A stretch of DNA of 64,000 nt from Athripsodes cinereus (lineage: Eukaryota > Arthropoda > Insecta > Trichoptera > Leptoceridae). Below the pieces are notes generated by a model that made no database searches, was not told where the DNA came from, and saw only the letters and a list, made by a program, of their open reading frames with translations. Of this stretch, positions 12,701 through 22,393 are shown piece by piece; within the stretch, counting starts at the first letter, position 1; each line of letters starts with the position of its first letter. Location of the stretch: contig OX388312.1 of assembly GCA_947579605.1 (NCBI GenBank), forward strand, positions 18,809,313 through 18,873,312. The letters run 5' to 3'. The translations under genes and the position numbers were made by a program.

Positions 12701-13447
12701 CTTTTTCAATGCTTGTTTAGCTTTCCTGTAACCAGTGGTTCCAGAATCTTCTTGCAAGGAACTCAAACTATTAGTGATAGGATCCTGAGAAAATGAAGAG
12801 ATGTACGTCTTGATGAAATGTTTAGATGGCATCAAAGGTTTTTTTGTAGCCATTGCCTCTCTAGCATGTTGTTTTCCTAATGCTTTGAGTATCCGATCTG
12901 CCATGATCAGAGACCCCTGTACTTGAAACCCTTCTAGTATACAGGCCGCTGTTACGTCTTCCAGTGCCATCACCAAGTCACCGCTCTTCTCTGCAGCTCT
13001 GGAACGTCGTAAGAATGCTCTGACATACCTCTCATTTAAAGCCAATGCTTTAGTACAATCCTCTTTAACATTATCCCACATTTCTCTCTTCTCGTAGCAA
13101 GCAGACCTATTTTGATAATATGTGGCGAGATCAGTGGGATGGTCTGGCGGACAGGCCTCTATTGCTTCATTATATAAGGCAATAGCATCGTCATATTTAC
13201 CTGCATGAAATGCCCTATTGCCAGCTGCTTTAAGTTTAGTTGCCTTATCAATAGGAGTCTCGCTTTTACTTTGTTCTTCATCCAGCGATATCGTTTTCTT
13301 AGCGGCAACTTCGGCCAGTCTCTTCTTTTCTGGGTCCTCATGCCGATTTTTAATGTATAGGTAACCTAACCCAATAGCTATTGGTGCACCGAGTAAGATG
13401 GCTATCTGCCATTTGGGAATAGAACTTCCAGTACTTCCCGCTGCCAT
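3597..13447 (-). CDS. Tom70: Tom70, mitochondrial protein import receptor (exons 13447-11940 and 3759-3597)
   Basis: Tom70 is an outer-membrane receptor that takes chaperone-bound precursors, such as carrier proteins, and passes them to the TOM channel. The start is ATG at 13447. Residues 12-32 (KWQIAILLGAPIAIGLGYLYI) form the N-terminal membrane anchor, followed by a charged linker and a chain of TPR repeats: the clamp TPRs (AAGNRAFHAGKYDDAIALY, YYQNRSACYEK, VRAFLRRSRAAEKSGD) and later ones (VHHHRGQAHLLTGKIAEA, ANVLVHRGMMLLKQSGDVEEA). The first coding exon ends at 11940 before GTGAGT. The second starts at 3759 after TTTTCTTCCAG, in phase, and encodes the last TPR and C terminus ending SLTPM. 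The product is 556 residues against roughly 590-610 in flies and vertebrates. The only coding intron is 8180 bp and full of repeats. Confidence 0.93.
4015..4341. mobile_element. Palindromic MITE, mariner-like TA target
   Basis: Two arms of about 135-140 bp face each other across roughly 45 bp. The left arm starts TATACTGCCCTGCTAAGT and the right arm ends ACTTAGCAGGGCAGTATA. Inside, both arms carry ACACATATGTGT, TTCAAGTATTAAAAAAC-like and TCGTCACAAATATCT blocks. The ends are compatible with a TA target duplication. There is no open frame. The right end abuts the tail of the LINE fragment at 4344. Confidence 0.75.
4344..4803 (-). mobile_element. LINE 3'-end fragment (family with TATAG-type tail)
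   Basis: The reverse strand matches 31570-32085 block for block: GTTGAAG-ACAAAAGTGGAATAAATGC, GATGCGATC, TTTGG-CATGT, CTTGATCA-GTGG-TCAAATTCTCAAGGAC, and the end TCTCTCTGCCTACCCCA. It ends in a TAGTATA-like tail at 4344. It encodes the degraded C-terminal end of a LINE RT; the frame is broken repeatedly. Confidence 0.8.
5500..7194 (-). pseudogene. RTE-like LINE: reverse transcriptase part
   Basis: This RT is open from just after the TAG at 7210 to its natural stop at 5500. Motifs in order: KACGPDEIPVEVLK, WLKSTFITLPKK, YRLISLMSHVLKLF, QFGFRNAFGTREA, CFIDYEKAFDRV, GIRQGCILSPLLFNMY, IRYADDTVILADS (catalytic YADD intact) and YLGSMI, then the thumb and the conserved C-terminal WTLK..RLEAFEMW..RMLRI and GHILR regions. 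RT catalytic residues look intact, so the copy is probably young. Nearest group by feel is RTE; a phylogeny is needed to confirm the clade. Confidence 0.88.
7210..8061 (-). pseudogene. RTE-like LINE: APE endonuclease part
   Basis: This is the upstream half of the single long LINE frame. It carries VYAPT, IIMGDFNAKIGAG (the endonuclease catalytic GDFN box), YVLIDNRFRNC and GSDHSPLVVDM (the SDH box). The first strands of the domain are missing because the copy is 5'-truncated. It ends at an in-frame TAG (7212-7210) after LEALDR and continues in the same frame into the RT half, so a single base change separates the two. Confidence 0.85.
8190..8345. repeat. Imperfect tandem duplication, about 70 bp
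   Basis: The block AACTGATCAAAATAATTCAATTTAATGTT plus a GTA-rich end and CAATCTTT appears twice (from about 8197 and 8275). Both units contain the motif AATAATTCAATTTAATGTT. It is non-coding and lies in the Tom70 intron. Confidence 0.6.
9047..9300. repeat. 36-bp minisatellite, 7 copies
   Basis: Seven copies of CTGGGGTGGCACTGTTATGAGG start at about 9053, 9089, 9125, 9161, 9191, 9227 and 9263. Each is followed by a GATGCG hexamer, usually doubled. One unit is 30 bp because it lacks one hexamer. The array reads open in several frames only because the unit length is a multiple of three; I do not regard it as coding. A degenerate GATGCG-rich tail continues to about 9332. Confidence 0.95.
9350..9615 (+). 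mobile_element. LINE 3'-end fragment (TATAG-tail family)
   Basis: It encodes the C-terminal end of a LINE RT (RGRPRTTWLEHVDQILKD, KRNRRTCMRN, CKDRSKWRSVLSAYP) and is followed by a GGTATAGATAGATAGATA tail. The same peptide is found at 59467-59700 and in degraded form at 31523-32090 and 4344-4803. It is strongly 5'-truncated. Confidence 0.85.
9774..9825 (-). mobile_element. SINE tail fragment
   Basis: On the minus strand it matches the 3' tail at 31455-31505. Both have TATTTGGGTTT, a short A/T loop, AACCCAGATATAT and an A/T run. Only the tail is recognisable. Confidence 0.5.
10150..10300 (-). repeat. Copy 1 of a ~120-bp interspersed repeat
   Basis: Reverse-complement blocks shared with 28736-28862 are GAGGTGTG-CACCCATTCTGAAT, an AGAGAAGAC block, TGCATGTTTAT, CGCTGGCTACCCCAT and TGTGGGATATG-CGTG. 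It is non-coding. The family occurs about six times in this window. Confidence 0.65.
10498..10712 (-). repeat. Copy 2 of the ~120-bp repeat, interrupted
   Basis: It shares GTTGGCACGGAGAAGAC, TGCATGTGTATTACATGCGG and TAGCCAGCGGG-like blocks with the other copies. About 100 bp of unrelated sequence lies between the two halves. Confidence 0.55.
10735..10832. repeat. Tandem duplication of a ~55-bp unit
   Basis: The unit ATTATTGAATTGAAAATATT-AATGTTTTGTATGGGATTTTTTACGA is present twice in a row with a single mismatch. It is non-coding. Confidence 0.85.
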
Positions 13448-13599
13448 CTTTGTTAAAGCAAATAGCTTATTTAATTCATTTAAATATAAAAAAGTATTGG
13501 AAATTTTTGCGCAAAACCCTGACCCAACACCACTTTTGGCAGATAAAAAATCCCATAGAAAATAAAGACAATAACAACCTTACCTGACATAGACAAATT

Positions 13600-13642
13600 T
13601 GAATTAAAATTGCTGTGAATACTAGGCTATCCGATATTCACA
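13600..13642. mobile_element. Stray terminus of the 13667-14606 element family
   Basis: The sequence AATTGCTGTGAATACTAGGCTATCC is the right-end sequence of the neighbouring element, with no matching left end. It lies between the Tom70 start region and that element, so it marks an older copy or a rearranged end. Confidence 0.6.
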
Positions 13643-13957
13643 CTAATTCACTTTCAGTTTCTGGCTGGATAGCCTAGTATTCACAGCAATTTTAAAATTT
13701 TCGACGCCTGGACCCTCTACAGACGGACGCCCGAAGCTTTTTCGTTTGTAACGGTGGCGCATTATTCGTTTTGTTTATTTATGATTTGTTCATTGCCATT
13801 TCGAGAGATAACGCAAATTTATAAAGAAGGAAAAATAAATTACAATAAAAAGAAATAAATATTCTCCTACTATTTTCCATTAGTTATCGAGTGTCATGAA
13901 ATAGGCAAATGATCTCAAAACTTCACATAATATATACTACAATTTGCACCTATTCTG

Positions 13958-14062
13958 AATGTACTATTCCACACCATCACAGTACATCCCACAAGTGGGT
14001 AGCTAGTTCACCAGCCGCATGTAATAAACATGCAAGCCATACTTTCTGTACCAACAAAAAAT
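13958..14062 (-). repeat. Copy 3 of the ~120-bp repeat
   Basis: Reverse strand blocks: TTTTTGTTGGTACAGAAAGTA, TTGCATGTTTATTACATGCGGCTGGT, CTAGCTACCCACTTGTGGGATGTACTGTGATGGTG. It lies inside the 9-bp-TSD element. Confidence 0.7.
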
Positions 14063-14164
14063 TAAGATAATTGGAATTTAAAATTTTATGTGTCTTTATT
14101 TTTTCGAACACCTGAAAACTTACGGAAGAGTTGGAGACCGCTTCTTTGCCGAGTGCTCCACGGA

Positions 14165-14270
14165 AAAACGAAAGAATCCTGAATGTCTTATTTTTATTGG
14201 CACGAAGAGGACAATCTGCATGCTTATTACTTGTTCGACATGCTGTAGGGGTAGGTATAGCAGTAATATT
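14165..14270 (+). repeat. Copy 4 of the ~120-bp repeat, partial
   Basis: It shares ATCCTGAATGTCTTATTTTTATTGGCACG-AGAGGACA-TCTGCATG and TTATTACTTG...ATGCTG with the 28736 copy. The downstream half is missing. Confidence 0.6.
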
Positions 14271-14657
14271 ATACAGGATAATAAATTATAAATATTACTA
14301 TAATATAGTAATATTTTTAATTTATTATCCTGTGTTCCACTCAGTCATATTTTATTTTTCTTTCCTCTAAATTTAAAAGCCTTATGATGCAGTATTTCAT
14401 TATTTTTTTTCGACCATACACTTCTCAACCTTTCTATCAGATTTATAAATTTGTGTTATCTCTCAAAATGTACAAGGCAATGATATTAATCATGAATAAA
14501 CAAACGAATAATGCGCCACCGTTACAAACTAAAAAGCTTCGGGCGTCCGTCTGTAGAGGGTCCCGGCGTCGAAAATTTTAAAATTGCTGTGAATACTAGG
14601 CTATCCTTTCTGGCTAGCTAGACGTTTCATCAATATGGTATTATTGCATGTGTGAGG

Positions 14658-14711
<54 letters not shown>

Positions 14712-14846
14712 TGGGCGTTCCACCCAACAGAGGGTGATTTTGCCCATGTTAGATCTCATATCAGTCAATCATTATTATAATTTCAATAAGGTCACAAGAT
14801 GATATTGTAAGTTTTAATGTATTTTGCAATCTGCCTATTGACATCG

Positions 14847-17800
14847 TTAGACCCGAGGGAGAGTAGGTAGGTGGCAAACATCAAAGGGGCGATTCACGTC
14901 TCTTATATGGTCGTATAAACTTATGTCAGCACGAATTGGGCAGTTAAAGAGTGCATGGTCAATCGTCTCATCGTCCTGGCCACACTCGCAGAGAGAGCTC
15001 TCTACGAGCCCCAGTCTATGAAGATGGGTAGCGATCACACAATGTCCCAATCTCATCCTTGAAAGTACAGAGATTTCCATTTTGTTAAGCCTTCCGCTTG
15101 AGTACCACGGGGCACTCGGAATTTCGGGTTGGATCGTGCGATAGTACTTACCTTTAAGTTTGCTCGTCTCTGACCAATCTTCACGCCACGCAGTGAGAGC
15201 TCTTTCGCGGAACTGTTTGCCCAAGTTAGCGATTAACGGTTCGTGTATGCTTGAAGTCACTCCATTATTTATGGCGGACTTTGCCAGCTCGTCAGCGACC
15301 TCATTTCCCCCAATGGCGCGATGGGACGGGATCCAAGCCAGCAATACAGTTTTCGATGCGAAATGGAGGTCGAAAAGATATTTCTTTACCCTACATATAA
15401 TAGAATTGTGTATTAACGACTTCGGGAGTCCCAAAACTGAGTCAAGAACGCTGCGGGAGTCCACAAATATAACTATTTTGTTCAAATTCAAATCAACAAC
15501 TGTTTTCAATGCTTCAGCAAGCGCTACAGTCTCAGCTGTGAAAATGGAACAGGGATTCGGGATTTTGAATTGAAGTTGCACTTGTAACTTTGGGATGTAG
15601 ACCGATGCACCGAAGCTGTTAGACTGTGGAAGCTTGGATCCGTCTGTGTAAATTTGTGTATACGTTGGAAAACGATCAACAATTCGGCGGAAATCACTTT
15701 GGCAAACACTCAGACTGAGATGAGACTTGAAAAAACTAAATCCATCCAGTATGACTTCTGGGATGTGTACCAAAGCTGGAAATGGAGTGGAAAAATATGG
15801 TAGAACATTTCTCTTGGGTAAGGAAACCATTTCTTCCGAGAGAGATTCTAAGCTTTTGATAAGTAGAGGTTTTGGAATTTCTCTCACGCTGTCACACAAC
15901 CTGTTTCCTAATGTTGTGATTGATTGCATGAGAGGATGATTAAGCAGATATATTCTTTTTGCAAGGAAATTGTCCGACAAAAACTGTCTTCTTATTTTCA
16001 AGGGCATTTCTCCCGCTTCTACTTGAAGAGCATTTACAGGGGAGGTGGACATGGCTCCCAGCACCATGCGCAGGCACCTGTGTTGTATGCGGTCTAGTTT
16101 TAATTGAAGATACTTGGGCAAGGGGTCCATCAAAAAGCTACCATAATCAAGCAGACTGCGTATTAGTGCGTTGTACAGTAGTTTGACTGTAGTTGGGTGA
16201 CATCCCCACCATACTCGACATACAGCCCTCAGAGGATTAATATTTCTTTCACATGTAGAGACGATATGTTCTATGTGATGACGCCAAGACAATTTTCTGT
16301 CTAGAATCATCCCCAGGAATCTTACTTGTTCGACACATGGTATGGGGTTATTTTCTAATTTGAGATTTGCTGTTGGGGTCTTATGTGATTTCGTAAAAAC
16401 CATTGTGTGACTTTTTTGGGGAGAGATAGAGAGACCCAACGAAGTGAGCCAGAAATTCAGAGAGTTTATGCTTGATGACATAGCGTCGATAGATTTTGAG
16501 AGGAGTTTATTGGATGAATATAGAACTATATCATCCGCATACTGTAGTAGTTTACAATCTCTGCCAATATTTGAGTTAATTTTTGAGTGATAGACGTTGA
16601 AAAGCAGCGGGCTCAAGACAGAGCCCTGGGGAAGCCCTCTATAGACTTTTCTGTAGACTAGTCTATCAGTAGTTTTGAAAACCATGGTGCGCTGCGAGAA
16701 GATGCCAAAAAGAAGTTTTAAAATAAGGCTAGGAATACCCAAGTCTTGCAGAATCGTCATTAATAGATCAATGCGCACATTATCGTAAGCTGATTCAATA
16801 TCCAAAAATGATGCAACCGTATATTCCTTGTTAATAAGAGCCGCTCTTACGTCTGAGGTTAAAATACTTAGGTTATCTAAACAAGAGCGGGCTTTTCGAA
16901 ACCCGAATTGGGAACTTGACAGAAGATCACCATTTTCCAAATACCACTCAACACGTTTTTTTAACATATGCTCCAAAATTTTCAAAGAGCAGGACGATAG
17001 GGCAATAGGTCTATATGAAGATCCAAGTGAGGGGTCTCGTCCAGGTTTCAGGATGGGGATAATTAAAGATTTTCGCCAAGCCTCTGGCACAAGCCCACTT
17101 GATAAGCAGTCATTGTAGAACTGTAGAAGGAGTTTTAAAAAATTATCCGGGAGATGTTTAAACACACTGTATGGTATGTTATCCAACCCCGGAGAGGAAT
17201 TCTTCAGAATCTTTATAGTGCCAAGTAGTTCCTCGACAGAGAAAGGGGAATCAAGAAAACCTGGAGTAGTTTTCTTCTGAGAGGAAACCCAGCTTATTTC
17301 TGTTTCATTAGGTACATGTGGGGGGGCGAGTTTATTTATGAAAGCATCAATATAACCTTCGTCTTGTATATGAGATTTAGGAGGTAGATAGGAAGAACGA
17401 AACCTGCGTATGGAGTTCCATACGATTGAAGGATGAGTGTTGGGAGAAAGACTATTACAGAAATCTGTCCATCCTTTCTTCTTTTTCTTTCTTAAGAGCC
17501 TGCGCGTTTCTGCCTGAATTTGTTTTGTTAGTATATAATTTTCGGTTGTTACATCCTTCCTAAATATTTTGATTGCCTCTTTTCTTTTTTTAATACTTTG
17601 GGTACATTCGCTGTCCCACCACGGAGGAGATATGGGATTTTTTTTGCACAACTTGTGATTCGGCACAGAGGGTTCAGATGAGTCCTCTATGATTGAGAGA
17701 ATTCTCTCATATTTTGTTTCTATGTCAACAGGGGAATTAGAAGGTTTGACACTTGATGTTGTTTGTTCTACCAATGACGTAAATTCTTTCACGTTTGCTT

Positions 17801-18567
17801 TGTTATAATTTTTCCCCACCTTACATCTTTGTTCAGGATTTTGGTTTCTTTCAGTAATACTCACCAGGATAGGAAAGTGATCGCTTGAAAGAGGATCGAT
17901 AAGAACATGCCACGTGGATGAGGCTGCGATCGAATCAGAAATCAAGGATAGATCGACCGCACTTGCATTTTGTTGAGGGGAGGTAAACCTTGTTGGAGAG
18001 CCGTCATTCAAAATACATAGATTGTGTGAGTCTGCAAAAGAAAGGATTGAATTGCCGGATCTGTCATTTCTAGAGCAGCCCCAGCTAACTGAGTGCGCAT
18101 TCAGGTCACCCAGAATAAGGAGGGGCTTAGGCAAGTTTTGAAGTACTGAATTCCAATAGTTTTCATCAAAATTTGTATTGGGTGGAATATAAGTAGAGAT
18201 GACAGAAATTCCATTTACTGAGGCAGCTATTAATTGTATAGATGGATTTTTTGGGGTTTTTATCATTTGAAATGGGAGGTGGGACTGAATTAAGAGGGCC
18301 GTTCCACCGCCCCTTGAGTCCAAACGATCGTCTCTTAAACAATGGAACCCGGGAATGTTAAAATTCCATAGTGGCTGTAACCATGTTTCGCTGAGGGCTG
18401 CTATATTTATTTCAAATTTTTGAATAAGGTATAATGATGTCATTTTTGCTAGATGAGACACTTCGGCAATTCCATTGGAGAAAGTTTAAAGAATGAGGGC
18501 GAGTAGAACTATGAGATGGTGAGTTGTGAGTCTTTTTTGGAAAATTGTTTTTAGGAGTGTTGGCCAT
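14847..18567 (-). pseudogene. LINE ORF2: endonuclease, reverse transcriptase, RNase H
   Basis: The natural ATG is at 18567, overlapping the end of ORF1. The first 45 or so codons contain the endonuclease box LQWNCRS, and a frameshift near 18430-18470 then moves the reading to the 1204-codon frame (18461-14847). In that frame the endonuclease boxes are LSETWLQ, LLILGDLNAHS (about residue 116) and SSDHFPI (about 192). RT boxes are LIIPILKPG, QFGFRKARS, FLDIESAYDNV, GLPQGSVLSPLLFN and QYADDIVLY (about 638). RNase H has YTDGSK (about 937), AETVALAEAL, FVDSRSV and NEVADELAK (about 1057). A C-terminal CxC-H-C cluster (SSLCECGQDDETIDHALFNC) is also present. Except for the one frameshift it looks complete. 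Confidence 0.9.
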
Positions 18568-18898
18568 TTTTGATTAGGAAGGATTGAAGCGTAGAGATAA
18601 GTGATCCTGTATTGTAAGAGGTTTGTGAAGAGAGTGCGTCAATTAAGATGGTTATCAATGATTTCAGGTAGAATTGGTTATCTTTGTTAAGGTCTTCCCT
18701 TAAAGATTCGACAGTAGGGTTCATGGCATACGAATGTTCTTCATCAGAGGGTGCTGAGGCAATGGCGCACCCATCAGGGGCAGTGTAAGTAGGGTTAGGT
18801 ACCATTTGGGAACATAAGCATGGAGTTGTGTTCTTTTTTGTTAGGTGGTTTTTGGAGATTAGGAACGGGCTTATTTTTTTGGGGTCTACTGTTATTTT
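18551..18898 (-). pseudogene. LINE ORF1, C-terminal part
   Basis: After the inserted poly(A) element, the ORF1 frame resumes at DPKKISPFLIS and continues through EEHSYAMNPTVESLREDLNK to KNGQHS and TAA at 18551. The stop overlaps the ORF2 start (AAAAATGGCCAACACTCCTAA), so the two frames share about 17 nt. No domain is recognised in this low-complexity C-terminal tail. Confidence 0.8.
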
Positions 18899-19215
18899 TT
18901 TTTTTTTTTTTAAGGGCAGCGCCCGCCACATACCTCGTGCCGTACCTGGAGATATGTATCTCCATAACGACACACACATGCACAAACAGGATTTAATGTC
19001 GCATTAAAGCGAGAAATGCTGCCCCGAGGGAGCACTCTAGATTTAGCGGCCACACACCAAAAAAATTTGGTGCAAAAAGGGAAGGGAAGAAATGGGAATA
19101 ATGCCTTCTTCTCTATGCAGTATCGCTAGTTACTTGAAGGGGATATTAGGCTACCAAAGAAAGTGCAGAAGTTTTTGAAGGCGAAAAAGTTTTTCCTTGT
19201 GGCCACTAAGTCCGC
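18899..19215 (-). mobile_element. Short poly(A) retro-insertion within LINE ORF1
   Basis: On the minus strand a segment of about 315 bp ending GGCGGGCGCTGCCCTTAAAA interrupts ORF1 between ..NPLD and PKKISP. The sequence on either side joins in frame once it is removed. Only GACC is shared at the two junctions. It has no protein motif and may be a truncated LINE end or a SINE; its family is unknown. Confidence 0.7.
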
Positions 19216-19855
19216 ATGTCCTACAGGTCCAAAGGATTGTTATTGCCAGTATTTGCTGTGATTACCGAGAACAGGGTTTTTTTCTGGGGGTGCATTTTTG
19301 CAGCTTGGATATAGGAGCAATTTTCAGTTGCCATGCTTTCCTTTATTGCTTTTTGTCTACGATGCTCTGGACATGATTGGCTAATTGCTTTATGGTCACC
19401 GCCACAATTGAAACATTTCAAATCTTGAGATGGGCATTCTTCAGAGGCGTGGCACTCACCGCACTTAAAACATTTTTGGACCGAGCGGCAGTTTGCCCTA
19501 GTATGTCCGAATTTGCAGCATCTGAAGCATTGCAACGTCGGTAATACATATAGGTCTACTCTAAACGAGCTATAAAAAATATAAACCTGATTGGGTAGAG
19601 ACTGTCCGGCAAAAGTGATGACAATTGATCGGGATGGTTTCCAACAAATGGTTTCTGATTGTCTATCCTTATAAGCAAGGCGCCTCACCTTCACGATATC
19701 CATTTTAGGGTTTCCGGCTGAGATGGCACTTTTTAGTTCCTCCTCAGATAAATCCTCGTCTACCCCCCTTATGATACCCATGCGGTACGAAAGGAAAGAA
19801 GGAACGAAAGCTTTGTATCGAGAGTTAGAAAGAACAAACGCATTTTTCAAAAATG
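19216..19855 (-). pseudogene. LINE ORF1 (gag-like), central part with CCHC zinc knuckles
   Basis: The part reads NSFLKNAFVLSNSRYKAF.. through SLPNQVYIF to CCHC knuckles: CFRCCKFGHTRANC, CFKCGECHASEEC and CFNCGGDHKAISQSC. Such knuckles are typical of ORF1 nucleic-acid binding proteins in I and Jockey elements. It is separated from its N-terminal part by the element at 19860-22389; the sequence left of that element's TIR resumes exactly where the N-terminal part stopped (..NHANS / NSFLK..). Confidence 0.88.
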
Positions 19856-20579
19856 AATTCGATACCTTAATTCGCAGATTGGGTAACTCCATTTTTTGAC
19901 AAAATGACTTAATGATGCCATAATGTTGACTGTATTCCAACACACATGCTAGGTAAATTAGAAGAATCCAACGTTATTACAAATGCCCTAAAAAACACCT
20001 CAAGAAAATTGGGTAACTCCAATGTTAGTATTTACAACGCTGCAAATTGGGTAACTCCACCATTCTGTATGGAGACTTGCGAGAGATAGGTTGTGTATTA
20101 GGAATATTTTACAAAAAAGTGGTTTTGGATATCTTATCCTGTAAAAAAATGTTAGATAACTGTAACCATAAGTATCAGCTTTATTTTCTTAAATTTTTTA
20201 AAGTTTTTTTTTTATCATTTGCTCCTTATGTGATGTAGTTAATATGTAAGGTACCTACTCACATTTTAAATAATGCAACTTTTGCAAGAGTTACTACGTG
20301 GAATTAATTATTACTGGATATGTTTGCGCACAATTTTTGAAGCTGATTTACTAATATTGTATTGTATTTTAACACATATTATGTTATTATTTTATAGTCA
20401 AATAAAAAATCTAGGTTTTAATACTTAAATAAACGACTTTATTTTTTGATATATTAGGATTTGTTGAATCATGATTATTTTTAAATAAGCTCAAAATCCG
20501 AAGAACTGAACGTGTATCTACATACATTACCTACTTATCATAAGTTTAATTTCTCGACCGACGGTTCTTGGTGGAAGTT

Positions 20580-20690
20580 CATATTAATAATTTTTAAAAT
20601 GAAACACGATAAATAGTTATTCCACTATTGACATTATTTATTTTGCGAGCCGGCTTTCAAGAGCTTCCGCTCTCATCGTCAGGCAAAAGT
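20580..20690 (-). mobile_element. Penelope-like element 3' end with hammerhead ribozyme
   Basis: On the minus strand ACTTTTGC-CTGACGA-T is followed by stem II GAGAGC/GGAA/GCTCTT, GAAA, a tiny stem III AGC-CG-GCT, cleavage base C, then GCAAAA pairing with TTTTGC. About 65 nt further on is ATGAACTTCCACCAAG-ACC-TCGGTC, closely matching the block at 60636-60668. No RT is left. Confidence 0.75.
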
Positions 20691-21730
20691 GAAATGTTTA
20701 CTCATCATTTTATAGATGAATAGCAGACTAAAGACTATGGTTAAATTAGTAACTGAAAATTGAAGGAGTGAAGAAAATCGTATGAGTGAAACAAATCCCA
20801 GAAATCATGATTTTCTACAAATTTATCAAAGACAATTCGAATTTTTATAATGGAATTGGCCCATCATATTACTTGATAGTGGTAATATTGCAGAAATCCA
20901 AAATATAAATACCTACTGATGATAATAATTTAGATAATAATGCGACACAAGGGATATTGTTAGATGCACAATAATGCTATTGATCATAATATTGCAACAG
21001 AGAAGGGCAGCATAAGAGTCAACATCTCGTTAGTCCCATATTCAGAACATTCAGATTCTGATGAAAACTCTGAGACTTCTCTTGGAAAAAGGATGAATCA
21101 TGGAGTAATAAAAAATTAAAATTCAAATTTAAAAAATCAAAAAGAGATGTGATAAACTCGCCCTCTGTATATTATTATTATTATTTATAAGATTACGGCA
21201 ACCCGTTCCTTGTGGGACGATTTGTGCCAAGAACAATATTTTTAGAATATTACACGTAATATTAAGGCATTTACTTATAAAATAATAAAATTTCTTTTGG
21301 CGGATTTTAAAATCTTGAGATATACAGAGAGGGCATCAGTGTGCAAGAGGCAAGACACTTTGATCGGATACTGGACTTCAGCTATCTCATAATACAAGTC
21401 GTAAGAGTCTTATTGGGCAACCGACCTCTGTATATTGATCACACCTAATTTGAATGCATTTTTTTTATAAAATTGTATATATTGTGATCAATGTATAGTA
21501 AAGAATGAATGAATAAAGAAATAAATTGCCTCAAAGGAAGAAAAGCCTTGGCCCAAAAAATATTGTCTGCTTAAATAATCTAAACGAGACTGAAAATATC
21601 TTCACGAAAATGGACTCAGGACTACCACGATATCTAAAATAATGCTCCACACGAATTATTATTTTCACATTTTGTCACTCTTCATTATTTTTGTCTAGCT
21701 ATCAACGAGCATATCTCTAAAGATGCAACT

Positions 21731-22015
21731 TTTTTGTTCAACTATGTTCAACTCCGTGATACAGGATAGACGATGTTCCAGGCTGGGTAATATCCTGAAA
21801 AGGCTAATTGGCAAAAAGAGCACCGGTCTTCCGTCCGCAAGGATTCGTCAGCCCGTGATTTCCCTCTTTCACAATACACCGTTCTTATAACGACAACAGC
21901 AGAGCGCAGGAAATATCGTAGAAAGAGGTGACGCAATTGGCACAGAGTCGCTCTGAATGGAGGAGGCTGGTTTCTGCCCTGTCCTCCCGAGAGGAGCGTT
22001 GATGATGATGATGAT
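21731..22015 (+). mobile_element. LINE 3'-end fragment with (GAT)n tail
   Basis: It matches the C-terminal end of the LINE at 33799-35527: a SWPKRALF-like block, then GATGTCC-like remnants, CGCAATTGGCACAGAG, TGGAGGAGGCTGGTTTCTGC and CTCCCGAGAGGAGCGTTGATGATGATG. It ends in the same GATGATGATG tail. It is degraded with several stops. Confidence 0.85.
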
Positions 22016-22393
22016 GATGTTGAAGTATTTATCCTATATATATTACTTCAATTTAATTTGATTTTCATATAAAACACTTTAAAAATAACATTATTATGAG
22101 ACCAAACAGTATACAATACTTATAGGCAAATTGGGTAACTCCATCAATTATAGCATTTATTTTACAAAATCTATCACAGAAAATTAGGTAACTCCAAAAA
22201 AAGGCTACAAAACCATTATAAACATAATTATGTCATGGTTATTGTGTTACGAACATGTATCTACATCATGTAGATATTTTAGAATAAGGAAAATAATAAT
22301 AATAATATGCATAACAAAAATATTTAGTTTTTTGTCCGCCCTGTAAAGTAGCTATTTTGGAGTTACCCAATCTGCGAATTAAGGTATCGAATT

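Larger units (their letters stand above)
13667..14606. mobile_element. DNA transposon with ~115-bp TIRs and 9-bp TSD (Mutator-like?)
   Basis: The first 115 bp (starting GGATAGCCTAGTATTCACAG) recur reverse-complemented at the right end with only a few differences. The 9-mer TTTCTGGCT flanks both sides (13658-13666 and 14607-14615), giving a clean target duplication. There is no transposase; the interior holds two copies of the 120-bp repeat (13958-14062 and 14165-14270) and AT-rich DNA. Nine-bp duplications and long TIRs are usual for Mutator-like elements; this superfamily call is inference. It lies 220 bp upstream of the Tom70 start codon. Confidence 0.85.
19860..22389. mobile_element. Non-autonomous DNA transposon, 32-bp perfect TIRs, AATT target duplication
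   Basis: The left end starts CGATACCTTAATTCGCAGAT and the right end is its exact reverse complement over about 32 bp, running into GGGTAACTCCA. AATT lies on both sides (19856-19859, 22390-22393); removing the element and one AATT restores the LINE ORF1 frame. The motif AAATTGGGTAACTCCA recurs near 20009, 20045, 22129 and 22186, in the same sense at both ends, as expected for transposase binding sites. No transposase is present. Inside are a Penelope end (20580-20690) and a LINE 3' end (21731-22015). The superfamily is unassigned. Confidence 0.9.

Noticed and set aside
15160..17118. Plus-strand open frames of 60-137 codons
   Set aside because: Shadows of the long minus-strand LINE ORF2.
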